Positions 1 to 6,431 of a stretch of 38,611 nt of DNA are shown here, one piece after another. The position numbers were made by a program, and so were the translations under genes. The stretch is from an uncultured Prevotellaceae bacterium (GTDB taxonomy: Bacteria > Bacteroidota > Bacteroidia > Bacteroidales > Bacteroidaceae). Each line of letters begins with the position of its first letter. The first letter of the stretch is position 1. Below the pieces are notes generated by a model. The model made no database searches and was not told the origin of the DNA. It saw only the letters and a program-made list of their open reading frames with translations. Where the stretch lies: the NCBI GenBank assembly GCA_900313615.1, contig OMRP01000022.1, positions 1 through 38,611 on the forward strand, read 5' to 3'.

Positions 1-1022
1 GTGCAGTCCATGGTGCGGAGGTAGAACTGAGGACGATACTTGTTGCCGAACGGAGTGTGACGGCCACCCTCTTCCTTCTTCAGCACGTAGATAGAAGCCT
101 TGAATTTCTTGAACGGCTTAATCTGACCGGGCTTGCAGAGCACCATACCACGCTTGATCTCGTTCTTGTCAACACCACGGAGGAGCAGACCAACGTTGTC
201 ACCAGCCTGACCTTCGTCGAGCAGTTTGCGGAACATTTCAACACCGGTAACCACAGATTTGCGGTCTTCACCAAGGCCGAGGAGTTCCACTTCGTCGCCC
301 ACGTGGATAACACCAGTCTCGATACGACCAGTAGCCACAGTACCACGACCTGTGATTGAGAACACGTCCTCAACAGGCATCAAGAAGGGTTTGTCGGTAG
401 CGCGCGGGGGCTCCTGAATCCACTCGTCGCAAGTGTTCATAAGCTCCATCACCTTGTCTTCCCACTGAGCAACACCATTGAGGGCGCCAAGGGCAGAACC
501 ACGGATGATCGGGGTGTCCTCTTCGAACTCATACTGAGCGAGGATTTCCTGAACTTCCATTTCAACGAGGTCGAGCATTTCCTCATCGTCGACCATGTCG
601 CACTTGTTGAGGAACACCACGAGGCGGGGAACGTTCACCTGACGGGCGAGCAGCACGTGCTCACGAGTCTGAGGCATAGGACCGTCGGTAGCAGCCACCA
701 CGAGGATGGCACCGTCCATCTGGGCAGCACCAGTAACCATGTTCTTCACATAGTCAGCGTGTCCCGGACAGTCAACGTGTGCATAGTGACGTTTTTCGGT
801 TTCATACTCCACGTGAGCGGTGTTAATGGTGATACCGCGCTCTTTCTCTTCGGGAGCGTTGTCAATAGCGTCGAAGGATTTCACCTTATCAGCATTACCG
901 GCCACGCGCTTCGAAAGAACGAGCGTGATGGCGGCGGTCAAAGTGGTCTTACCATGGTCAACGTGACCGATAGTACCAATGTTAACGTGCGGTTTAGTAC
1001 GCACAAAACTCTCTTTTGCCAT
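1..1022 (-). CDS. tuf: Elongation factor Tu, 3' end missing (partial)
   Basis: EF-Tu is the GTPase that delivers aminoacyl-tRNA to the ribosomal A site. Translation from the ATG at 1022 gives about 340 residues beginning [20 protein letters not shown]. The P-loop GHVDHGKT lies at residues 19-26, followed by the effector-region motif RGITI, the DCPGH switch II motif and the NKCD base-specificity motif. Domain 2 follows, and most of domain 3 is present up to the left window edge. EF-Tu is normally about 395 residues, so some 55 C-terminal residues lie outside the window. The gene follows four tRNA genes on the same strand, the last one ending 65 bases upstream, so it is probably co-transcribed with them from the promoter at 1521-1551. 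Identification is essentially certain. Confidence 0.98.
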   Translation of the reverse strand, partial: MAKESFVRTKPHVNIGTIGHVDHGKTTLTAAITLVLSKRVAGNADKVKSFDAIDNAPEEKERGITINTAHVEYETEKRHYAHVDCPGHADYVKNMVTGAAQMDGAILVVAATDGPMPQTREHVLLARQVNVPRLVVFLNKCDMVDDEEMLDLVEMEVQEILAQYEFEEDTPIIRGSALGALNGVAQWEDKVMELMNTCDEWIQEPPRATDKPFLMPVEDVFSITGRGTVATGRIETGVIHVGDEVELLGLGEDRKSVVTGVEMFRKLLDEGQAGDNVGLLLRGVDKNEIKRGMVLCKPGQIKPFKKFKASIYVLKKEEGGRHTPFGNKYRPQFYLRTMDC

Positions 1023-1087
1023 TTTTATAGAATTATTGTTTAATGAATAATCGTGAGATTCTCTGCTTCTATCCAAAAAAAAAGTAG

Positions 1088-1159
<72 letters not shown>

Positions 1160-1166
1160 ATGCTTG

Positions 1167-1239
1167 AGCGGAAAACGGGACTCAAACCCGCGACCCCCAG
1201 CTTGGAAGGCTAGTGCTCTATCGACTGAGCTATTTCCGC
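1167..1239 (-). tRNA. tRNA-Gly (anticodon TCC)
   Basis: The minus strand folds as a 73-base cloverleaf with acceptor arms GCGGAAA and TTTCCGC, D-arm AGCTCAGTCGATAGAGCA, anticodon TCC in the loop CTTCCAA, and T-loop GTTTGAGTC. It reads GGA and probably GGG. CCA is not encoded. It is the third tRNA of the cluster and matches the position of E. coli glyT. Confidence 0.96.
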
Positions 1240-1256
1240 GAAAGTCATATTATTTG

Positions 1257-1339
1257 TGGGTGCTGATGGATTCGAACCACCGAAGTCGAAAGACAGCAGA
1301 TTTACAGTCTGCCCCATTTGGCCACTCTGGAAAACACCC
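1257..1339 (-). tRNA. tRNA-Tyr (anticodon GTA)
   Basis: An 83-base class II tRNA on the minus strand. The acceptor arms GGGTGTT and AGCACCC pair with one G-T wobble. The anticodon stem GCAGA/TCTGC encloses the loop with GTA, a long variable arm follows as expected for bacterial tRNA-Tyr, and the T-loop reads GGTTCGAATCC. It is the second tRNA of the cluster and corresponds to E. coli tyrU. Confidence 0.96.
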
Positions 1340-1393
1340 AAACCTTGTTTTACGCCGTCAGTCAATGTGCCGTCGGTCGCGAAGGACTCTTTG

Positions 1394-1467
1394 AGCCTCT
1401 TGTCGGATTCGAACCAACGACCCCGAGATTACAAATCACGTGCTCTGGCCAACTGAGCTAAAGAGGC
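1394..1467 (-). tRNA. tRNA-Thr (anticodon TGT)
   Basis: A 74-base cloverleaf on the minus strand. The acceptor arms GCCTCTT and AAGAGGC pair fully, the D-arm is AGCTCAGTTGGCCAGAGCA, the anticodon loop TTTGTAA carries TGT (ACA codons), and the T-arm reads GTTGGTTCGAATCC. It is the first gene of the tRNA-tuf unit, about 47 bases after the inferred transcription start, and corresponds to E. coli thrU. Confidence 0.96.
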
Positions 1468-1520
1468 GAATCCTTGCAGCCGTCAGGCTAACGTAATTAG
1501 GACGTGTCGTAAAACGGCTG

Positions 1521-1551
1521 CAAAGATACGACTTATTTTCTAATCGCCAAA
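1521..1551 (-). promoter_or_regulatory. Promoter of the tRNA-tuf unit
   Basis: On the minus strand TTTG (1548-1551) lies 19 bases before TATCTTTG (1521-1528). This fits the Bacteroidetes primary sigma-factor consensus TTTG-N19-20-TAnnTTTG. The first tRNA begins about 47 bases downstream of the predicted start. The promoter sits between hpf and the tRNAs, so the tRNA-tuf unit can be transcribed independently of rpsU-xerC-hpf. Confidence 0.8.
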
Positions 1552-1568
1552 ACTTTTTGGCTTTTTTT

Positions 1569-1868
1569 TCACCTATTTCTCAGTTTTTCCTTAAATTTGG
1601 TGAGCTGCACCTTCATGGCATCCACGCACTGGTCAATGGCCTCCTCGAAGGAGTCGCAAGTTTTCTCCACGTAGAGTTTGCTTCCCGGCACAGCGACGGT
1701 GAGTCCCGCCTCTTTGTTGAGGGCTGTGGCAGGTTTTACCACTTTAAGCTGTACTTCCACATTCTGCACATCTTCGTAGGCCTTCTGTAGTTTTTCCACT
1801 TTTTTCTGGATGAAAGCCTCGAGCTTCTCGGTAGCGTCGAAATGAATCGACTGGATCTTGATTTCCAT
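1569..1868 (-). CDS. hpf: Ribosome hibernation-promoting factor, short form
   Basis: A 99-residue HPF/RaiA-family protein. It starts MEIKIQSIHFDATEKLEAFI and has the beta-alpha-beta-beta-beta-alpha layout typical of these factors, with a basic C-terminus (QLTKFKEKLRNR). Family members bind the 30S decoding region, blocking mRNA and tRNA sites and promoting inactive ribosomes in slow growth. At about 100 residues it is the short form without the C-terminal dimerisation domain of long HPF. It lies 26 bases after the recombinase gene and has no promoter of its own that I can see, so it is probably expressed with rpsU and xerC. The family is clear; whether the protein is closer to HPF or YfiA in effect cannot be told from sequence. 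Confidence 0.93.
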   Translation of the reverse strand: MEIKIQSIHFDATEKLEAFIQKKVEKLQKAYEDVQNVEVQLKVVKPATALNKEAGLTVAVPGSKLYVEKTCDSFEEAIDQCVDAMKVQLTKFKEKLRNR

Positions 1869-1894
1869 AGTTACCTCCGGTTTTTAGTTAATGG

Positions 1895-2773
1895 TTATGC
1901 CCTAGGATGGGCGTTGTCATATGTTTTCTTTAATTGTTCAAAGGTCGTGTGTGTATAAATCTGCGTTGTGGCAAGACTTTCATGCCCCAACAGCTTCTTC
2001 ACCCCTTCAAGATTGGCCTCGTGATTGAGCATGGCTGTGGCAAAGGTATGCCTGAGCACGTGTGGCGACCGCTTTTTGATGGCCGACACCCGCGAGAGAT
2101 GCTTTCGCACCAAGTACTGCACCTGGTTGCGGTTCATGCGCATGCCATGGTTGTCGACGAATAGCGCATGGCACTGCCGTGCCACCTGCTCGTCGCGCAC
2201 CTTCATATAACGCCGAAGCGCTGCGTCTAATTCGCCAGAAAAGGGTATGAGCCGTTCTTTGTCACGCTTGCCCAGCACTTTGACAAGACGGTTGGTGAAA
2301 TCAATCGACTCATCATCCAAAGAGATGAGCTCCGAGAGTCGCATGCCGGTGGAGTAAAACAATAATAATATTGTACGCGCGCGAACGTTACGGAAGTCGT
2401 CACCCCACTCCACCTCGTCGAGCAACCTGTCCATCTCCTTTTCTTTGAGAAACATGGGCAAGGTCTTGCCCTTCTTCGGTCCTTTAACGCTGTGCGACGG
2501 GTCTTTATCGACGAGCCCTACGGAAAGGGCAAAACGATAAAAGGAACGCAGCGCGCTCAACCGTCTATTGATCGAGGTCGCTGAGTTTCCCTTATCCATC
2601 ATGCTCTCCATCCAATCGCGGATGATGTCGGCGTCTACCGTCTTAAATGAGAGCTGGCTGTCAATATGCTTAAAGAAGGCCTGGAATTCGTATAAGTCCC
2701 GGCCATATCCTATTTGCGTGAGGTGTGCGCACCTCCGTTCGTGTTTCAGGTAGTTGAGGAATTCTTCTATCAT
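1895..2773 (-). CDS. xerC: Tyrosine recombinase, XerC/XerD type
   Basis: A 292-residue site-specific recombinase, the usual size for chromosome-dimer-resolving Xer proteins. An N-terminal SAM-like core-binding domain (about 1-95) precedes the catalytic domain (about 105-285). The active-site set is visible: Arg145 in STGMRLSEL, Lys169 in LGKRDKERL, His238 and Arg241 in HVLRHTFAT, His264 in LLGHESLATT and the nucleophile Tyr273 in QIYTHTT. It lies between rpsU and hpf, a housekeeping setting, which argues against an integrase of a mobile element. I cannot see a dif site in the window. The choice between XerC, XerD and a single-recombinase type cannot be made from this sequence alone. Confidence 0.9.
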   Translation of the reverse strand: MIEEFLNYLKHERRCAHLTQIGYGRDLYEFQAFFKHIDSQLSFKTVDADIIRDWMESMMDKGNSATSINRRLSALRSFYRFALSVGLVDKDPSHSVKGPKKGKTLPMFLKEKEMDRLLDEVEWGDDFRNVRARTILLLFYSTGMRLSELISLDDESIDFTNRLVKVLGKRDKERLIPFSGELDAALRRYMKVRDEQVARQCHALFVDNHGMRMNRNQVQYLVRKHLSRVSAIKKRSPHVLRHTFATAMLNHEANLEGVKKLLGHESLATTQIYTHTTFEQLKKTYDNAHPRA

Positions 2774-2853
2774 ATCTTTGCCACGACGACAATCGTCATT
2801 TCGGCTACGAATATACGGAAAAAAATCCTAACTGCCAAAAAAATGCCATGAAA

Positions 2854-3045
2854 TTATTCTTCGGCAGCGCGGAGCTTCTGCACATAGATGGCTTTTTCCA
2901 TCTTAAGGCGCTTCAGGACAGAAGGTTTGTTATACTGCTGGCGAGCACGCAGTTCTTTGGTAACGCCAGTTTTCTCAAACTTTCTCTTGAATTTCTTTAA
3001 CGCTCTTTCGATGTTTTCACCATCTTTTACGGGTACGATGATCAT
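2854..3045 (-). CDS. rpsU: 30S ribosomal protein S21
   Basis: A 63-residue basic protein beginning MIIVPVKDGENIERALKKFK, with the S21 signature RALKKFKRKFEKTG and a lysine/arginine-rich C-terminus. S21 joins the small-subunit platform next to the 3' end of 16S rRNA. It is the first gene of an apparent rpsU-xerC-hpf unit with a full promoter at 3110-3141 and a leader of about 57 bases. The 80-base gap before xerC holds no obvious terminator or promoter. Confidence 0.96.
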   Translation of the reverse strand: MIIVPVKDGENIERALKKFKRKFEKTGVTKELRARQQYNKPSVLKRLKMEKAIYVQKLRAAEE

Positions 3046-3109
3046 GCTTTTTGTTTTAAATTTTTATGTTAAACTTCGTTGTTAATTGTCGTTTTTCGAA
3101 ATGTGGGTG

Positions 3110-3141
3110 CAAAATTACACCTAAATTGCGAAATTTCCAAA
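3110..3141 (-). promoter_or_regulatory. Promoter of rpsU-xerC-hpf
   Basis: On the minus strand TTTG (3138-3141) is followed after 20 bases by TAATTTTG (3110-3117), an exact match to the Bacteroidetes TTTG / TAnnTTTG consensus. The rpsU start codon is about 65 bases downstream of the -7 box. Confidence 0.8.
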
Positions 3142-3217
3142 TTTTTAGTGGGTTATTTTTCACATAGCCACTATTATAGAAGCCATAACGGTTACTGAGG
3201 CCATTGGGCGATTGCTA

Positions 3218-5014
3218 CTACAACGGGTGGGTGGCTTGATGGAGCCATGCCTGTTCTGTGGCATCGAGATGTGGAGAGAGTGCCTCACACACCATGGCGT
3301 GATAGTCATTGAGCCATGCCACCTCTTCGGGGGCCAGCAGCTCGGGCATTACTGGGCGGAGGTCGATGGGACACAGTGTCAGCGGTTCAAAGCGAAGGAA
3401 ACGGCCACACTCTGTCTCCATGGCCCCGACGACGAGCAGTGTATTCTCGATGCGCACGCCGAAACGGTTCTCCAGATATATCCCCGGCTCATTTGTCACC
3501 GTCATGCCCTCGCGCAACGGTGTCGGTTTCCACTGCATACGTATTTGGTGCGGTCCCTCATGGACACAGAGATAGGAGCCCACCCCATGGCCCGTACCAT
3601 GCATGTAATGCAGTCCATGTCGCCACAGTTCACCACGTGCCACAGCATCGAGCTGGGTGCCAGTCGTCCCTTCGGGGAAGATGGCCAGTTGCAGACGTAT
3701 ATGTGCCTTGAGCACCAAGGTGTACACCCGCCGCTGTTCCTCGGTGAGCGGTCCAAGGGCTACGGTTCGTGTGATATCAGTGGTACCGTCGAGGTATTGA
3801 CCGCCTGAGTCTACGAGAAACAGCCCATCTGCGCATAGCGCCACATCGGTAGATGCGGTAGGTTCATAGTGGACGATGGCCCCATGCTCCTGATAGGCGG
3901 CAATGGTCTCGAAGGAGAGTCCGCGGTATAGCGGTTGTTCGGCGCGGAATGAGCGCAACTGTTCTGCCGCTGAGCACTCCGTAACACCGCCCTTGGCGAC
4001 AGCGGTGTCAAGCCAACAAAGAAAACGGGTCATAGCGATGCCGTCGCGGAGCATCGCCGACTTAAAACCCCGCTGTTCGGCGGCATTTTTCACTGCCTTC
4101 ATCGCAGGCACGGGCGATGGAGCCTCCACCACTTCACGCTGCGTGGCATGGAACAGACGGTAGTTCACCTGGTTGGGGTCGAGCAGAATATTATATTCAA
4201 AATAGTCGCGCATGCCCTGGGCCACATGGGTATAGTCGTCAACCTCCACCCCTTCGCCCTGCAAGTATGTGCGCACCTCGTCCGACACCTTGCAGGGATC
4301 GATGAAGAGCGTTGCCTTGTCGGAAGCGATGAGCAGATAAGCCAAGAAGAGAGGGTTGTACTCAACATCACCTCCCCGCAGGTTGAGCGTCCAAGCCACA
4401 TCGTCGAGCGCCGCCACCAACATACCATCGGCATGATACTCACGCAAAGCCCGCCGTATGCGTTGTAGTTTTGCAGAAACAGGCTCACCCGCATATTCCA
4501 ACGGTTGAATGACCACGGGCACACTCGGAGCTGCCGGCCTATCGGTCCACACAGTCTGCAAGGCATCAAGGTTGGCACGAAGGGTGAGCCCCCCATGTCG
4601 GCGCAATTCGCCCTTGAGCTGCCGCACTTGGTTTTCCGACCAGCAGTCTCCATCGACAGCCACCTCGCGGAACTGACTGTCACGCAACTGGCTCCCTATC
4701 CATTGTGGTATAGATGGCGTTTCGGGCAGGCCGTCACGCATGAGCATGATGTCAGTGCCGGCAAGTTCCTGTTTTGCCTGAACGAAATAACGGGAGTCTG
4801 TCCATAGAGCCGCCGATTCAAGCGTCACCACCACGGTGCCCGCCGAACCGGTAAAACCTGATATGTATGCCACGGTTTTCCATCTGTCGGGCACATACTC
4901 ACCTAAATGGGGGTCAGTGCCATTGAGGATGTAGGCATCCACACTCTCGCGCCGCATGACTTCACGCAGCGCATCGATTCTTTTATTGATGGTTGAAGAT
5001 TGAGAATGGAACAT
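3218..5014 (-). CDS. pepP: Xaa-Pro aminopeptidase (aminopeptidase P), M24B
   Basis: A 598-residue cytoplasmic metallopeptidase that removes an N-terminal residue preceding proline. Two creatinase-type N-terminal domains (about 10-150 and 170-305) precede a pita-bread catalytic domain (about 312-540) and a C-terminal extension, the long three-domain layout of eukaryotic-type aminopeptidase P1. All five dinuclear-metal ligands are present: Asp402 and Asp413 in VDSGGQYLDGTTDIT, His476 in HGTGHGVGS, Glu509 in TNEPGIY and Glu523 in VRIENT. No signal peptide is seen. A strong promoter lies at 5139-5170, giving a leader of about 118 bases. The gene is divergent from mdh and appears monocistronic. 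Confidence 0.94.
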   Translation of the reverse strand: MFHSQSSTINKRIDALREVMRRESVDAYILNGTDPHLGEYVPDRWKTVAYISGFTGSAGTVVVTLESAALWTDSRYFVQAKQELAGTDIMLMRDGLPETPSIPQWIGSQLRDSQFREVAVDGDCWSENQVRQLKGELRRHGGLTLRANLDALQTVWTDRPAAPSVPVVIQPLEYAGEPVSAKLQRIRRALREYHADGMLVAALDDVAWTLNLRGGDVEYNPLFLAYLLIASDKATLFIDPCKVSDEVRTYLQGEGVEVDDYTHVAQGMRDYFEYNILLDPNQVNYRLFHATQREVVEAPSPVPAMKAVKNAAEQRGFKSAMLRDGIAMTRFLCWLDTAVAKGGVTECSAAEQLRSFRAEQPLYRGLSFETIAAYQEHGAIVHYEPTASTDVALCADGLFLVDSGGQYLDGTTDITRTVALGPLTEEQRRVYTLVLKAHIRLQLAIFPEGTTGTQLDAVARGELWRHGLHYMHGTGHGVGSYLCVHEGPHQIRMQWKPTPLREGMTVTNEPGIYLENRFGVRIENTLLVVGAMETECGRFLRFEPLTLCPIDLRPVMPELLAPEEVAWLNDYHAMVCEALSPHLDATEQAWLHQATHPL

Positions 5015-5138
5015 TTGAGTTTTTCGGGATTATGTTATGATGGGAATTCTAAATGATTACATTGCGCATTTCGTATTTCAGGATTCATGGAATCCAGATT
5101 ATCAAGGTTACAAAATCCTTTCTGTCACATAGACATGA

Positions 5139-5170
5139 CAAAGATACGTTTTAACTTTGAAAAAAACAAA
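5139..5170 (-). promoter_or_regulatory. Promoter of pepP
   Basis: On the minus strand TTTG (5167-5170) precedes TATCTTTG (5139-5146) by 20 bases, a perfect Bacteroidetes promoter. It is back to back with the mdh promoter; the two core elements are separated by only 28 bases, so a bound regulator could affect both. Confidence 0.8.
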
Positions 5171-5198
5171 AAACTCTAAAAATAAATGTGATATCATC

Positions 5199-5228
5199 TT
5201 GGAAAGAGAACAAAAAGCACTATCTTTG
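5199..5228 (+). promoter_or_regulatory. Promoter of mdh
   Basis: TATCTTTG at 5221-5228 matches the TAnnTTTG -7 box, and TTGG at 5199-5202, 18 bases upstream, is an imperfect -33 element. The mdh start codon follows after 68 bases. Confidence 0.7.
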
Positions 5229-5296
5229 CAAAAGAATTCAGCAGTAGATATCACCGAGATACTCAGAAAAACATTTTCATATAAAAATTCATTACT

Positions 5297-6289
5297 ATGG
5301 CATTTTTAACTAATGACAAACTGACGATTGTCGGCGCCGCCGGCATGATTGGCTCTAACATGGTACAAACCGCCCTGATGATGGGCTTAACCAACGACAT
5401 CTGCCTTTACGATGTCTTCTCACCCGAGGGCGTGGCCGAGGAGATGCGCCAAAGCGGTTTCGGCAATGTGAAAATCACCGCCACCACCGATGCCAAGGAA
5501 GCATTCACCAATGCGAAGTACATCATCTCGTCGGGCGGCGCTCCCCGCAAAGCTGGCATGACACGTGAGGACCTGCTCGCTGGCAACTGCAAGATTGCCG
5601 AGGAACTGGGCCAAAACATCAAGACCTACTGCCCCGACGTGAAACATGTCGTGATTATCTTCAACCCCGCCGACCTGACGGGTCTGGTAACATTGTTGTA
5701 CTCGGGTCTGAAACCAGGACAGGTGACCACACTCGCCGGTCTTGACACCACTCGTCTGCAGAGCGCGCTGGCCAAGAAGTTCAATGTGATGCAGGATGAA
5801 ATCACCGGTTGCGCCACCTATGGCGGTCACGGTGAGCAGATGGCCGTATTCGGCAGCCACGTGGAGATTGCCGGGCGCAAACTGACCGACATCATTGGCA
5901 CAGAGGAGTTCCCGACCGAAGAGTGGGAGCAGATGAAGGTTGACGTGACAAAGGGTGGCGCGAAAATTATCGAGCTTCGCGGACGTTCATCGTTCCAGAG
6001 CCCCTCATACCTGTCTGTCGAGATGATCCGTTCGGCCATGGGCGGCGAACCTTTCCGCTTCCCTGTAGGCACCTACGTGAAGACCGACAAGTACGACCAC
6101 ATCATGATGGCCATGAAGACCACCTTGGATCAAGACGGTGCCAAATTCGAAGTTCCGCAGGGTACACCCGAGGAGAATGCCAAACTCGACGCCTCGTATG
6201 AGCACCTCTGCAAGATGCGCGATGAATTGGTGACACTGAACATCGTGCCTCCCATCGCCGAATGGAACAAGATCAATCCGAATCTGTAA
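5297..6289 (+). CDS. mdh: Malate dehydrogenase (NAD-dependent)
   Basis: A 330-residue enzyme of the lactate/malate dehydrogenase family, interconverting malate and oxaloacetate; in fermentative Bacteroidales this feeds the fumarate/succinate branch. The Rossmann motif GAAGMIGS is at residues 13-20. Substrate-binding arginines are in GGAPRKAGMTRED (Arg84, Arg90) and DTTRL (Arg153), Asn123 is in FNPADL, and the catalytic pair is Asp150 and His178 (GGHGEQM). The ATG at 5297 gives a start directly in front of the dinucleotide fold. The gene stands alone with its own promoter, a two-hairpin 3' region and a shared bidirectional terminator. Confidence 0.94.
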   Translation: MAFLTNDKLTIVGAAGMIGSNMVQTALMMGLTNDICLYDVFSPEGVAEEMRQSGFGNVKITATTDAKEAFTNAKYIISSGGAPRKAGMTREDLLAGNCKIAEELGQNIKTYCPDVKHVVIIFNPADLTGLVTLLYSGLKPGQVTTLAGLDTTRLQSALAKKFNVMQDEITGCATYGGHGEQMAVFGSHVEIAGRKLTDIIGTEEFPTEEWEQMKVDVTKGGAKIIELRGRSSFQSPSYLSVEMIRSAMGGEPFRFPVGTYVKTDKYDHIMMAMKTTLDQDGAKFEVPQGTPEENAKLDASYEHLCKMRDELVTLNIVPPIAEWNKINPNL

Positions 6290-6300
6290 AAATTGTTCTA

Positions 6301-6362
6301 TCCCGAATGATAGAATGACCCTTTCAACCAAGGGTTATTTCTCAAATTCTAATCATTCGGGA
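6301..6362 (+). other. Nested inverted repeats after mdh
   Basis: An 11-base outer arm at 6301-6311 pairs with 6352-6362, and inside it AATGACCCTT (6314-6323) pairs with AAGGGTTATT (6330-6339) with one G-T wobble around a 6-base loop. The structure begins 12 bases after the mdh stop and precedes a separate strong terminator. It may be an mRNA-stabilising 3' element or a first terminator; neither strand has a proper run of T after it. Confidence 0.55.
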
Positions 6363-6389
6363 CGGAAAGAACAGATAAAACACCCTCCA

Positions 6390-6430
6390 AAAACAAAGCC
6401 GGTCCACTGTTTGTGGACCGGCTTTGTTTT
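6390..6430. terminator. Bidirectional terminator between mdh and GH9 gene
   Basis: A perfect 18-base-pair inverted repeat (6390-6407 with 6413-6430) around a 5-base loop. The outer four pairs are A-T, so each strand ends in a T run after a GC-rich stem. It lies between the convergent mdh and GH9 genes and starts right after the GH9 stop codon, so it can stop transcription from both sides. Confidence 0.9.
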
Positions 6431-6431
6431 G

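Noticed and set aside
1895-2773. Tyrosine recombinase as the integrase of a mobile element at the tRNA cluster
   Set aside because: It has the size and motifs of housekeeping Xer proteins and lies between rpsU and hpf; no attachment-site repeats or mobile genes are seen at the tRNAs.
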